From NCBI GenBank assembly GCA_958295665.1, contig OY282559.1, positions 264,964,057 to 265,028,056 of the forward strand: a DNA stretch of 64,000 nt, written 5' to 3'. The DNA comes from Tipula vernalis (taxonomy: Eukaryota > Arthropoda > Insecta > Diptera > Tipulidae). Both the position numbers and the translations under genes were made by a program. The notes under the pieces were generated by a model. It saw nothing but the letters and a program-made list of their open reading frames with translations, did no database searches and was not told the origin of the DNA. The stretch's first letter is position 1. Every line of letters starts with the position of its first letter. Of this stretch, positions 11,448 to 22,110 are shown piece by piece.

Positions 11448-12608
11448 TTATGTTTTAATAAATTTATTTAATTTAATTTTAAGTGAGTCTAAATTAGCTG
11501 GATTTTTATTAAAGTCATCGGAATTATTTAAAAGTGATTTGACATCATTAAAAATAGAATCTCTTTCATTTAATTGATTTTTTAATTCGTTTACTAATTT
11601 ATTTAGGATTTGAATTTTTCTAGCATCAGAATTCATTAAGTTATTTTTCCAGGCTTGATTCTCAACACAGATATCATTAGCGAAATCTATTTGTTTAGGG
11701 ACTTTTTGTTGGCTACCATAAAGGTGGCTTTTGGATTCTCTAGTTTTATTTAAAATCATATGTTCCCTAATTTGTTTCTGCCTATATCGTTCATTACATC
11801 TGAAAAAATTAGTAACATGACCCGTTCCACAAAATTTACAAGAAAATTTCATGTCACAAACGTGTTCTTGTTCGTCTTGTATAGTATTAGCACACGTTAG
11901 GCATCTAATAGTTTTAGATTTGCATTTGGAAATTGTATGTCCATAATTTAGACATTTTTTACAAAAAAGAGGATTAGGTATATAATATTCTACCTTCAAT
12001 AAAAGATTATCATATAAAATGACGTTGAATGGAATAGTTCCAGACTCAAAAGTAAGTTTAACCAATTCAATTTTCTCAGCTGTTTTAGTGGCACTATTCC
12101 ATTTAGTCATTCTTTCTACTTTAGAAATAGGGTATTTGGATCTAATATTTTCTTGTATTTCTTCATTAGAAAGCCCAATAGGAATGTTCCTGATTAAACC
12201 AATAGAAAAAGTGAAATTTTTAGGAATGTATGTAGTATAATTATCAAATTTTTTAAAAATATCTGATTTAACACAATTATTTGCGTCTTCAAAATTACTA
12301 AAGATAACCTTAGCAACATTTTTGCTAACGCTAGAGATTTCTTTGACATTTTTAAAATTATTTATTTTAAGGGCTTTAGCTAAAAGAACAATATTTAAAT
12401 TTTCTTTACTGATAAATACTATAAATGGGCCATTATCTGAACGGTTATATAGATTAATTTTTTCAGCAGTAACTGACGGCACATTTGAGTTATTCGATGA
12501 ATCAACAGATAAAGTTGAAGATGATGTAGGAGTTGTTACTGTATTTTTTGAAACTGCGACGTGAGTTTTATTATTATTATTATTATTAATTTTCCTTTTA
12601 TTTAACAT
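11448..12608 (-). CDS. I-like ORF1: gag-like nucleic acid-binding protein
   Basis: 386 codons without interruption. An Asn/Ser/Thr-rich N-terminus is followed by an RRM-like globular region and then cysteine motifs: CKKCLNYGHTISKC (CX2CX4HX4C), CLTC...HVC and CKFCGTGHVTNFFRC. Such zinc knuckles in ORF1 are characteristic of I- and Jockey-group elements, where the protein coats the RNA. The C-terminal quarter is Lys/Asn-rich and probably helical. The frame stays open without an ATG for about 55 codons upstream of 12608 (acidic, SDSEDE), so a longer product from a non-AUG start cannot be excluded. It ends 45 bases before the ORF2 start. Confidence 0.85.
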   Translation of the reverse strand: MLNKRKINNNNNNKTHVAVSKNTVTTPTSSSTLSVDSSNNSNVPSVTAEKINLYNRSDNGPFIVFISKENLNIVLLAKALKINNFKNVKEISSVSKNVAKVIFSNFEDANNCVKSDIFKKFDNYTTYIPKNFTFSIGLIRNIPIGLSNEEIQENIRSKYPISKVERMTKWNSATKTAEKIELVKLTFESGTIPFNVILYDNLLLKVEYYIPNPLFCKKCLNYGHTISKCKSKTIRCLTCANTIQDEQEHVCDMKFSCKFCGTGHVTNFFRCNERYRQKQIREHMILNKTRESKSHLYGSQQKVPKQIDFANDICVENQAWKNNLMNSDARKIQILNKLVNELKNQLNERDSIFNDVKSLLNNSDDFNKNPANLDSLKIKLNKFIKT

Positions 12609-12723
12609 ATTGGGATTTTTATCAAATTCACCGTTTACTATTATTTCATTATTGAAAACAATTTTAGATTTTTTAGTATTTATTTCATCTTCGGAATCTG
12701 AGAAATCAGTAGAAGTAAATGTT

Positions 12724-12756
12724 GGAGGTACAAAGTACTGCGTACTTTGTCCCTCC
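12724..12756. promoter_or_regulatory. hairpin in the 5' leader of the I-like element
   Basis: GGAGGTACAAAGTAC and GTACTTTGTCCCTCC pair over 15 positions with one mismatch around a 3-base loop (TGC). It lies about 120 bases upstream of the first ORF1 ATG, so it could affect translation or packaging. Function is inference only. Confidence 0.5.
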
Positions 12757-12949
12757 TTGCTTGTGTTACGTGGATTTATTATTTTGTGGATAGAAAAAGA
12801 CTATGAAAAGACTTACCCGACTGATAAAAATAAACAAATCAAAATAAACTAATTAATTAAAATTAAAAGAAAATTGTAAAATTTAAAACACTTCACTAAA
12901 ATGAGACGCACACACAATAAAGTTTCGAGAAAGAATGCAAAAATAAGAG

Positions 12950-13381
12950 TTCATGTCAAATAAATTGCCATAAATTTAGTACGCGTATTTTATTGGGAAA
13001 TTATAACAACAATTATTCCATTTTGATCTAATTGAATTCCAACCTTTTCTCTTGGACTAGTTTCACTTTACATGTTAGTTACCTATTCCTATTCTGTTCT
13101 TGTTCCCAATAAAACACGAATATAATGAAATATATTTATAACGTATTGCACGCTGAAAGTTATCCAACCTTACTTCACGTCGTCTCGTTACATATAAAAA
13201 TCTGTCAATGGATTAGTGAAAATTATATAAGAGAATAATTTTCTACATGCAAGGCGTCACTCAGTTTTTTGGTATAGTAACCGCAAAATTTTATATTTAT
13301 ATAAGTTTAAAGTAAAATTAATAAAAAAGTATTAAGAATTACAACCTTAATAATAAAAAATCGACTACGTAATTTATTACA
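12950..13381 (+). repeat. BEL-A left LTR, second part
   Basis: Continues the LTR after the I-like insertion and ends TTACA, directly followed by the primer-binding site. There is no counterpart in the truncated right LTR. It includes AATAAAACACG (about 13110), a possible polyadenylation signal region. Confidence 0.7.
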
Positions 13382-13397
13382 TTGTCCTTCGAGTCGG
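13382..13397 (+). promoter_or_regulatory. BEL-A primer-binding site
   Basis: TTGTCCTTCGAGTCGG begins right after the CA end of the LTR and matches the equivalent position of BEL-B (6312) at 13 of 15 bases. This places the LTR end with good confidence. Confidence 0.65.
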
Positions 13398-13724
13398 CTT
13401 CAACGATAAAGAAAGCAGAGACCCACACCAAGCCCCATCGTTGGATACCAATAACGAATAAATTACGTCCAGAATAAAATCTGAATCGTAAAGCTACATA
13501 CGCCAGAGCATATAACACAAAAACCGTGAGTAACCAAATTATTATTACATAGAAATTACGAATTATAAATTCGAAACCGGTTCGATCAAAATTGAAAATT
13601 TTTTCAAGTGAATAACTAATAAGTAAATGTAAAAAAGCCATCTTGTGGTAGTACGCCGCCAATAAAATAGCATTTACAGTGCTAATCAGAAGTCTCGCTC
13701 GTCAAACTCAATAGAGCACAATTT

Positions 13725-15273
13725 ATGGAAACGGAACGGCACATGTATACCGAAGACGTGTCGGCAGAATCCGATCTATCCGACTTTGAAGATAACTACT
13801 ATTCGGTGTTAGCAGCACTCAACGGTACTGTTCGAAAGTGCAGTCTTTCAGCCCCATCGATCTACGCAAGTGAATAATACAACCTTAAATACTACGCAGC
13901 AGAATAGCGCTGAAGTCCGTTTGCCAAAGATTTCCATTCCCAAATTCGACGGTAATTACTTGGAGTGGCAATCCTTTTTCGACATCTACACATCCACTAT
14001 CCATGACAAGGACAACTTAACAGCGGCACAAAAATTTCAATATCTGAAAAGTTTGATACACGGCGAGCCAGCGGCCTTAATCCGACACTTTCCCGTTACC
14101 GAAGCTAATTATAACGAAGCGTTTAAGAAATTAATTGTACGGTATGATCGGAAAAACTATACGATCAAATCGTTCATTAAGTCGTTTATGGAGCAACCAA
14201 GTATTAGTCAACCAACGTCAAGCAATATTGGGAAGATAGCGGATGCGTTCGATGAGGTCATTAGGGGACTTAAGGCATTAGGCAAAAATGCAGAGAAACG
14301 AGATTACTGGCCGACATACAAAGCGCTAACAAAGGTGGATGGTGAAACGAGAGCTCTTTGGGCACAACAAACTGTAGGAGAAGATTTGCCGACGTTTGAG
14401 GATTTATTGAATTTCCTAAATAAGTGAACAGATGCACTAGAAACCGAAAAGGGATTTAGCCATAAGACACAACCAACTCGAATAACGAAAATGCGAACAT
14501 TGACAACAACAACGTTTTCTGAGTGTTCAATCTGTAATCAAGGCGACCACCTAATTCATCAATGTAACAAGTTTAAAAATATGACCACTGAACAACGGTC
14601 TACATTTATAAAATCAATGTTCCGCTGCTTTAATTGTTTAAGCAAAAATCATCGAGTCTATGAGTGCAAGTCGAAGGGAAGGTGGCAAAAGTGTCATCGA
14701 AAGCATCATTCCATGTTACACCCATCAATATTAGATCAATTTAGCCAGGACCTTAACAAACCCGTGACTAAAGAAGATGAGAAACCAAAGAATCTAAAGA
14801 GCTTCACAACAGCGTGTGCCAACACCTCAGTAACCAGCAAAAAACCAATCTTGCCAACAGCCATGGTAAATATAAGAGATCAACACGGAGAGTTTCATCG
14901 ATTCAGAGCTTTATTAGATTCAGCTTCCCAATCTTCCTACATTTTTGAATCATGTGTCCAAAAACTAGGAATAAAGCGGCACCATGGCCGAGTATTGATA
15001 AAGGAAATTGGTTTAACGACAATTAGCCAAACCAGAGGAAATACGGAGGTATGCATAGCTTCAACCAGAAACACTCAAATGGTATGGAAAACTGAAGCAT
15101 TCATAGTGTCCAAAATAGCCACAAAACTAAATCGATGTAACAATGCTTACGATGACGAAATGATTTTAAGCGATATCCAACTAGCCGATCCCACATTCAA
15201 TGAACCAGGAAATATAGACGTACTTACTATGGAGTCGATATTTTTGCAAGGCCATGCAAGGTCAGACGCGTAA
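13725..15273 (+). pseudogene. BEL-A gag, zinc knuckles and protease
   Basis: Starts with ATG at 13725 (METERHMYTED..., acidic, 50 codons, then frameshifted near 13870). The main gag frame reads LPKISIPKFDGNYLEWQSFF and FQYLKSLIHGEPAALI, the conserved BEL/Pao gag core. TGA at 14425-14427 interrupts the same frame, which continues with two cysteine knuckles (CSICNQGDHLIHQC and CFNCLSKNHRVYEC). It ends in an aspartic protease segment with RALLDSASQSSYI; relatives usually have D-S/T-G-S, so the second Gly is Ala here. The polyprotein would form the particle and process it. Stops show it is inactive. Confidence 0.8.
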
Positions 15274-16821
15274 ATTAAGTAGTGGACTCATTGCAATTAA
15301 GACAGTGTTTGGATGGGTAATAGCCGGAACCAGCAGCAATACGAATCAACTAGAAACTGCTAACTTCAACATCTCAATTGATATCGATAGAAGTCTAAGA
15401 CAATTTTGGGAAGTTGAGGAAGTTCAACCTACTTAAAAGAAATCAACCGAAGAAGAAGAAGCATGCGAGGAACTTTATAAAACTACTATGACGAAAGACG
15501 CAGATAATAAGTTCAATGTGAGATTACCGTTTCGTGAATCATATGGCACATTGGGTTCATTCTATCATGTGGCGATGAATAGATTGCAGTTAGTGGAGAG
15601 AAAATTTCGGACAAATAAGGATTTTAAGGCAATGTATACCGAGTTTATGAAACAATACATCCAACTCGGACATATGTATGACCAAAATCAATGAACCAGT
15701 TTTAACGGAAAGCTACTATTTGCTTCATCATGGTGTGCTTCGAAAAACTAGCTCGACCACCAAATTAAAGGTAGTTTTTGATGGTTGGACCAACCATTCA
15801 AGACACGCTGTTCCAAATTCTAATGCGTTTTCGGCAACACAAATTTGCATTAACCGAAGACATCGAAAAAATGTACCGTCAGGTATGGGCGGCTTCAGAC
15901 TACCGGCATCAGCAAAACATATTGTGGAGAGACGACGCCAATGTACCAGTATAAACATACCAGCTAAATACCGTGACGTATGGAACTGCTTGTGACGTAT
16001 GGAGCAGCAAATACCGAAGATCTCTTGAAATTAACCAAAGATATCATCAAATTATTGAGCCACCATGGGTTTAACTTACGAAAATTATTATCAAACAGCA
16101 GTTCACTACAATCGAGCATAAAAAATACAGATGCTAGAACTGAGAAATCAATCGATAGCTATCCAACATAGGTTAAAGTACTTGGACTGTCGTGGGAACC
16201 AACACGTGATATCTTCAAGTTTAGTTGCCAGCTACATGAATGCACAGTCTATACGAAAAGAAGCCTATTATCAGAAGCTGGAAAAATGTTTGATCCTCTA
16301 GGGTGGATTTCACCATTAACCATTCGACACTTCAGGCATGGGCAGCAATCCGAGAAAATCTTCAAAAAATCGATACGATCTTTATTCCACGGTGGCTAGG
16401 TGCAACGAAGAAAGCGATATTTCACGGTTTTAGTGACGCAAGCGAGAAAGCGTACGCGGTGGTAGTTTATGCAGTAATACAAAATGAAGACCACACTTAC
16501 AATGATGAACCTATTCTAATAGCAGCAAAAACAAAAGTTGCTCCGTTAAAGCTCCGTTACACTCTCAAAACTGGTAAACACAATAGAAACATCTTTCGAC
16601 TTGTCTTGGATTGGTTGTTTGCCCAACCAAGAAGGTGGGCGACCTTCATTGCGAACCGGACCAGTGAAATACTTGACTCTCATCCTAAAAGAGTATGGAA
16701 ACATGTTCCTGGTAAAGACAATCCAGCCGATATAGCATCTAGAGGAATAGCGGTATGCGAGCTAGTGCAAAATAAGCTATGGTGGAACGGACCACACTGG
16801 CTGACCAATGAAAATGACTAG
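15274..16821 (+). pseudogene. BEL-A reverse transcriptase / RNase H, deleted and frameshifted
   Basis: Recognisable pieces: FNVRLPFRESYGTLGSFYHV, then the conserved ESYYLLHHGVLRKTSSTTKLKVVFD (frame change), then EDIEKMYRQV containing the motif A aspartate. The region that should carry YVDD is absent. Reading jumps from the TYGTA motif to YGAANTEDLLKLTKDI, which normally follows YVDD, and a 12-bp repeat GTGACGTATGGA sits at the junction (15973 and 15992). RNase H remains as FHGFSDASEKAYAVVVY, and the following HVPGKDNPADIASRGI is intact. The RT cannot work without YVDD. Confidence 0.75.
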
Positions 16822-16853
16822 CCGAAACAGTATAAGAAAAATGATGACTATCA

Positions 16854-17981
16854 GTGTTAACTACCGAGGAAATGAGACCAACTGTAAAATCAATGCATAC
16901 TACACTGAAGAAAACATGGAACTTACCAAAGACAATAGCACGTGATTTAAACGAGACATATCACCATGCAGGGATTGGGGCCTTAATCAACATCATTCGT
17001 CATAAATTTTGGATATTAAAGAGGAGACAATTGGCAAAATCAACGGTGCATAAATATATTCCGTGCTTTAGGCACAACTCCACTGCAGAATCACAAATCA
17101 TGGGTAATCTTCCTGAGACAAGAGTAGTCTACTCTCATCCATTCAAGAACGTAGGTGTCGACTACTGTGGGCCATTCAAGGTTCATACAATCCGAAGAAG
17201 AGGATTAATGCCATCCAAAGCATATGTTTGCATATTCATATGCCTTAGTACAAGAGCAGTCCACATTGAATGGGCTATGAGCCTTACGACAGACAGCTTT
17301 ATGGGCGCTTTAAAACGATTCATATCACGAAGAGGACTATGCAGCAAAATATACAGTGACAAAGGCACAAATTTCATTGGCGCAAGAAATGAATTACTCG
17401 ATTTGTATAAATTTAATAATCAAAATTCTAATGAAATTTCTTCCTTTCTTTCAAGAAGTGACATTGAGTGGAGTTTCAATCCTCCAGCAGCGCTGCACAT
17501 GGGCGGCATATGGGAAGCAGCCTTAAAAGTAGCCAAAGTATGTCTGAAGAAAACATAAGGAGAAACAATTCCAACGTTAGAAGAATTTTCCACTTCGGTC
17601 AACTCCTCAGCTGACATCGATGCACTCACACCAGGATATTTCCTGATTGGCCGACAACACTTTTGGAAGCGCTGGCACCGAGAATACTTAACGACGTTGT
17701 AAACAAGGCAAAAATAACACCACCAACAGAATAACGTGTCAATTGGTGACATCGTACTCGTCGTTGACAATAATCTACCGCCAATACGAGGGGCACTTGG
17801 GAAAATGACCAACACACATCCAGGACATGATGGCAAAGTGCGAGTGGTTACTTTAAAATTGGGTCATACGGCCAATCTAACCAAACGCCCAATTCATAAA
17901 ATTTGCAAGCTGCCACATCAAAATAATCCCCCAGTTGACTCAGAGGATTCAAGGAGCCCTGAATGTTTGGAAATCGGTTAA
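16854..17981 (+). pseudogene. BEL-A integrase
   Basis: The reading keeps the three acidic residues of the DDE core in context: GVDYCGPF, YSDKGTNF and GGIWEAA. The zinc-binding segment upstream (YHHAG...LINIIRHKFWI) is only partly preserved. After a stop near 17558 the C-terminal part continues in pieces: LTPGYFLIGR, GDIVLVVDNNLPP and HPGHDGKVRVVTLKL, the usual end of BEL/Pao pol. It would insert the cDNA into the genome. The frame runs into the right LTR at 17964. Confidence 0.8.
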
Positions 17982-18328
17982 GCTGATATCTAAAACAAAA
18001 TTGTAAAATTAGATTAAGTTCAAAACATTTAATGTTTAAAAACTTTTATTATTGTACATACCAAGTAGTTGTCAATCAATTTGAACTTGAAAATAAAATA
18101 ATGAATTAATCATGTGAATTGACAGCTAATGGTATACTTATACGTAAGGGTCATCACATAATGTTATTTGATAATTCTGAAACAAAAGAAAACCGAATTA
18201 TATTGTAAACATAATAATTGTATTTAAGATAATTTACTTACGTCAATCTTTATTTAGCACTTTAATATTCAACACTCTTTCTATAAAATTATAAGAAATT
18301 TGGAATTACCTCTTATTACCAAAAATAA
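17964..18328 (+). repeat. BEL-A right LTR, truncated
   Basis: Matches 6875-7264 with about nine substitutions and a deletion of about 26 bases near 18143. It stops at AAAAATAA, three bases inside the sequence that was the target site of the I-like element in the left LTR. What follows is BEL-B gag. Confidence 0.85.
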
Positions 18329-18378
18329 CCAACACTACGAAAATTTAAACAATGAAGACGAGAAGATTGTAATACAAT

Positions 18379-19815
18379 TAACAACATTAATTTAAACCAT
18401 TAGAAATTCGTCTACCATCAGTAGAAATCCCACATTTTCACGGGGACTACACGAAGTGGGTAGGTTTCTCTGATACATTAAAACGTTTAGTTTATAACAA
18501 TAATCAGCTCACTACGACACATAAGGTGAACTACCTTAAAAGTCTCGTAGAAGGGTCAGCTGGAAAATTATTGAGTCATTTGGAACCGGTTTAACAACAG
18601 GAGATTACTTGTATCTAATTTGTTGAATACTTTATTGAATCAGCATACGAGCAACACGGAGTTGGCTGCTGCGATTAAATACTTGCATGACACAACAATC
18701 GAGTGCCTATACGCCATAAGGACTACAAGCATAAATATTGAAACATCAACTTCAGCTTGTTAAAAAAGTTGGAGAACGAGTTACGACAGCTACACGAAAG
18801 CTCTGTAGAAAACCCAAGAGAATTTCAATAAACAAACCATTTCATGAAGTTTCTAGAAAGACGTTTCCAATCTTTAGAAGCAATCGGTAACGACAAGATA
18901 ATACCAACCCAACAAGTAAGATTTCAACCACAACCGCTAAGACGCGCATTCGTAACTGCCACACAACCAAGTAATATTTGCGTATGCTGTCAGAAGATTT
19001 CAGAAAGAAATCAGATGGTCATGCTGCACAATTTGTACAAAAACATTCTCAGCCAAAACCATTCGACAACAAGTTGCAGCATCAAACTGAGTTGTTTTAC
19101 CTGCAAAGGCAGATATCATACGTTGCTACACGTAAAAAATCAAGAAAACAGTATTGCAAAGCTGAACATCTCAACACTCGACAAGGATAGTAGCCCGGCA
19201 ATTTTAGCAACAGCCCTAATAAAAGTACAGAATATGTTCGGTAGTTTTACTCTACTATGAGCACTGATCGGTCCAGGCTTATGGGCTACTTTCATCACAG
19301 AGCAAGCAGCACAACAACTAGGCCTGCCAAGAACAAGGGTTCTAACTGAAATTTCCGGAATTTCTACAACAAAAAGACGAGCTCATCAACAGATAGCGAT
19401 AGAAATAGGTCCAAGATTTCCATCGATTTTCAAGATCAAAATTAATGCTTTAGTTCTAGGAACTATCACTAAACCACTAACAGACACGAACTCATTGGGT
19501 TTAGACAGCGAACTACAAAAAGAAGTAATCTCAGCCGACCCTGCTTTCGATACTCCCGGACCTATTGATCTTTTAATAGGTGCCGACATATATGAAGAAA
19601 TCATGTTATAAGGCATAAAAAGGGATCCGCATCATAAGTACATAGCGCAAAGATCAGAGCTAGGATGGATCATATCTGGTCATCTAACTCAAACCAGCAG
19701 CATTTCAGTCACCCGGTTAAATAGCCACGTCACATTAGCAGAGATAGACAAGCAATTAAAACGCTTTTGGGAATCCGAAGAACTGCATCCTAAACGAAAC
19801 CAAACTGCTGAATAG
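18379..19815 (+). pseudogene. BEL-B gag core, zinc region and protease
   Basis: Reads LEIRLPSVEIPHFHGDYTKW and KVNYLKSLVEGSAGKLLSHL (gag core), then degraded sequence with stops, a cysteine segment (CVCCQKISERN... CFTCKGRYHTLLH) and a protease-like region (GPGLWATFITEQAAQQLGL, ending LLIGADIYEEIML). The active-site Asp expected before PG is replaced (ALIGPGL). The following LGWIISGHL segment is the usual link to RT. Several stops and shifts occur. Confidence 0.72.
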
Positions 19816-20830
19816 ATCGAATGTGAGCAGTACTACACAACAACAAGCTCAAAGAAGTGGGAATAGGAGAATCTAAAAGTAAAGCAGCAGCTAGATTGCT
19901 TCAAATATAAAAAAGATTCAAGAAGGATGAAGAGTTTAAGAATCAATATCACAATTTCATGAACGAGTACATCCAGTTGAACCACATGGAACAAATTAAA
20001 GATAATACGATAAAAGATGCTTCTCGGGTTTACTACATGCCACACCATTCTGCCATAAAAGAAGATAGCACAACTACGGGATTGAGGGTAGTTTTTTACG
20101 CTTCCTGCAAAACAACAACAGGGAAATCACTAAATCAAATGATGCATGTAGGTCCAACATTACAAGATAACTTAACGGCAATATTGATCAGATGGAAAAA
20201 ACATCGTTAAGTGATTACAGCGGACATTGAGAAAATGTTCAGACAGATCAGAATAGCCCGCGAAGATCAAGATTTTCAACGAATCCTCTGGCGACCTGGG
20301 ACAAATAAGCCAATGAACAGTTATAGATTAAAAACTATCACATACGGAACAGCGTCTGTAACTTATTTGCGTCAAGATATCCAATTGGTTCAAAGATTAA
20401 TCAAAACGATTTCTATGTGGATGATCTTCTATCAGGAACTAACACAATCGCGAAAGGGGAACTACTAAATCTCCTTTCCAGTGGAGGTTTCAACCTCAGA
20501 AAATGGTCAAGCATGAAAAGGCGTTATTAGAAGAGCTTCCAGAAAATCTAAAAGAAACAGGACTCCACACAATAGAATTTAGTGATACAGTGAAAACACT
20601 TGGACTCCTGTCGAACTCTTCAACAGACACCTTTCAACTTAAAGTTATTTTGCCAGGATCTAAAACAATAATATCCAAACGAACAATTTTATCAGAGGAT
20701 AAAAGGAAACCCACAATACCATAAGACCATCATATATATATACAAGCCATTACCGATCCTAACCAATGGCATCACGTGGTCTCTAATGAGAATCCTGCTG
20801 ACTGTGCATCTCGAAGATTAAACACTGTTC
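19816..20830 (+). pseudogene. BEL-B reverse transcriptase / RNase H remnant
   Basis: YYMPHHSAIKEDSTTTGLRVVF and ITADIEKMFRQIRIAREDQD mark RT motifs. The YVDDLLSG catalytic motif is still encoded at 20414-20437 but in another frame from motif A. LRKWSSM and TVKTLGLLSNSS follow. Most of RNase H is lost; ENPADCASRRLNT (20790-20825) is the conserved segment after it. Confidence 0.7.
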
Positions 20831-22110
20831 AATTATTAACACACATAATTTGGTGGGAAGGGCACATATGGCTAAAGGATTTGAGCTATCCATAACAAAA
20901 ATCAATAATGAAGAAATGGAACAAGCGGCCAGCATGGAACGAAAATCAATAAGAACTTTTACAACAACAGTGAAAAAACCAGTGATTGAATTGCGTACTG
21001 TCTACGATTTCCATCAAATGCAAAATCAAAAACTAAAAACAACTCCCATTTCAAACCAGAGGAACTGAACACATCACTAAGGGCGATAATCAGAGTCGCA
21101 CAGCAGGAAGGTTTTGAACCAGAATTAAAGAAGTTAAAAGCGAATCAAAACCTACCAAAGAATATTACAATCATAACGCTAACTCCATTTCTAGACGGAA
21201 ATGACCTACTCAGAGTCGGAGGTAGAAATTCTAATCTCCCATTTGAAGAAAAACATCCGATAATAATGCCCAGAGCTCACAAATTGTCACGTTTGCTTAT
21301 CAAAGAAGCTTATATAAAAACACTACATGGTGGCAATCAAGCAACTTTAGCACACCTGAGAACGCAGTATTGGGTAATCAATGCCAAAAATATGATTCGT
21401 CACACTATACATGAATGTATAGTTTGTACGAGAGCGAGGAAACTGGCGTCACACCAGCTAATGGGCATGTTACCAAAAGAATAAATAATACCAGCACCAC
21501 CGTCGGATCAATATAAAATTGTGGAAAGGCCGCTGTAACAAAACAAAAAAAAGGATACATTGCCATTTTCATATGCCTAGCCACGAAGGCAATTCATCTA
21601 GAGCTTGTAAGTGACTTGTCAACAGACGCTTTTTTGATCGCATACCGACAATTCATATCAAGAAGAGGAATTTGTCTGAAGATATTCAGTGACTGTGGTA
21701 CAAATTTTGTTCGAGTAGACAAACAACTGCAAAGGCAGTCAAAGCAACAGGAAGCCGAAATTAAGGGTAAAATGCTCAGATGGGAACTGAATGGCACTTT
21801 GAACCCCCGGGAAGTCCCCACTTTGGAGGAATATGGGAAGCCGGAGTCAAGTCAAAAAAAACAACACCTCCGCAAAGTTGGAACTCATACATTAACAGGC
21901 ATTCTTGAAATCTAGGCCACTAGCTCCACTCTCAAAAGAACAACTACCTCCTACGCACTGGCCAATAGCAAGAGTCGTTGAACATCATCCAGGACATGAT
22001 GGACTTGTTAGAGTAGTGACACTCAAATAGAGGAACAATACATTTAAAAGGAATATTACTAAAATATGCCGCCTACCGATATCTAACGAGCCAAGGACTA
22101 CGGTAGGATT
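20831..22110 (+). pseudogene. BEL-B integrase remnant
   Basis: The HHCC zinc segment is clear (AYIKTLHGGNQATLAHLRTQ...CIVCTRARK), followed by core pieces IFICLATKAIHLEL, FSDCGTNFV and, in another frame, GGIWEAGVKS. The C-terminal HHPGHDGLVRVVTLK and KICRLP end pol near 22085. Between 21484 and 21560 part of the core with the first Asp is missing. Confidence 0.7.

Larger units (their letters stand above)
7268..12938 (-). mobile_element. I-like non-LTR retrotransposon, near complete
   Basis: A 5671-bp insertion flanked by an 11-bp duplication AAAAATAAGAG (7257-7267 and 12939-12949). On the minus strand it has a 5' leader, ORF1 (gag-like with zinc knuckles), ORF2 (endonuclease, RT, RNase H), an A-rich 3' UTR and a 3' terminus of CAAA tandem units (TTTG repeats at 7268-7287). 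ORF1, endonuclease, RT, RNase H and a short tandem-repeat tail is the layout of the I clade. Length is close to a full I-type element. It splits the left LTR of BEL-A, so it is the youngest layer of this nest. Confidence 0.88.
6875..18328 (+). mobile_element. BEL-A: BEL/Pao LTR retrotransposon nested in BEL-B
   Basis: Two direct repeats beginning TGTTTGGAAATCGGTTAAGC (6875 and 17964) bound it. The left LTR is interrupted by an I-like element and totals about 825 bp without it. The right LTR copy stops after about 365 bp. Between them lie a PBS (13382), gag (13725-14427), zinc knuckles and protease (to 15273), RT/RNase H (to 16821) and integrase (to about 17980). By eye the shared LTR portions differ at about nine positions plus one 25-bp-class deletion, indicating moderate age. 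Coding parts contain several stops and an RT deletion. Confidence 0.82.
6050..22110 (+). mobile_element. BEL-B: BEL/Pao LTR retrotransposon, split by BEL-A
   Basis: The outermost element of a nest. Its left LTR ends CA at 6311, immediately before a primer-binding-like TTGGTCCTTCGAGCC at 6312. The gag N-terminus is at 6470-6874 and the rest of gag-pol at 18379-22110. BEL-A (6875-18328) separates the two parts of gag, and the reading picks up on the far side at the expected next gag segment. The left LTR start is not defined. I see no right LTR: after the pol end near 22090 a 108-bp satellite begins. Many stops and frameshifts make it old and inactive. Confidence 0.72.

Noticed and set aside
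11448..12852. plus-strand frames of 73-80 codons opposite ORF1 of the I-like element
   Set aside because: Shadows of ORF1 and its leader.
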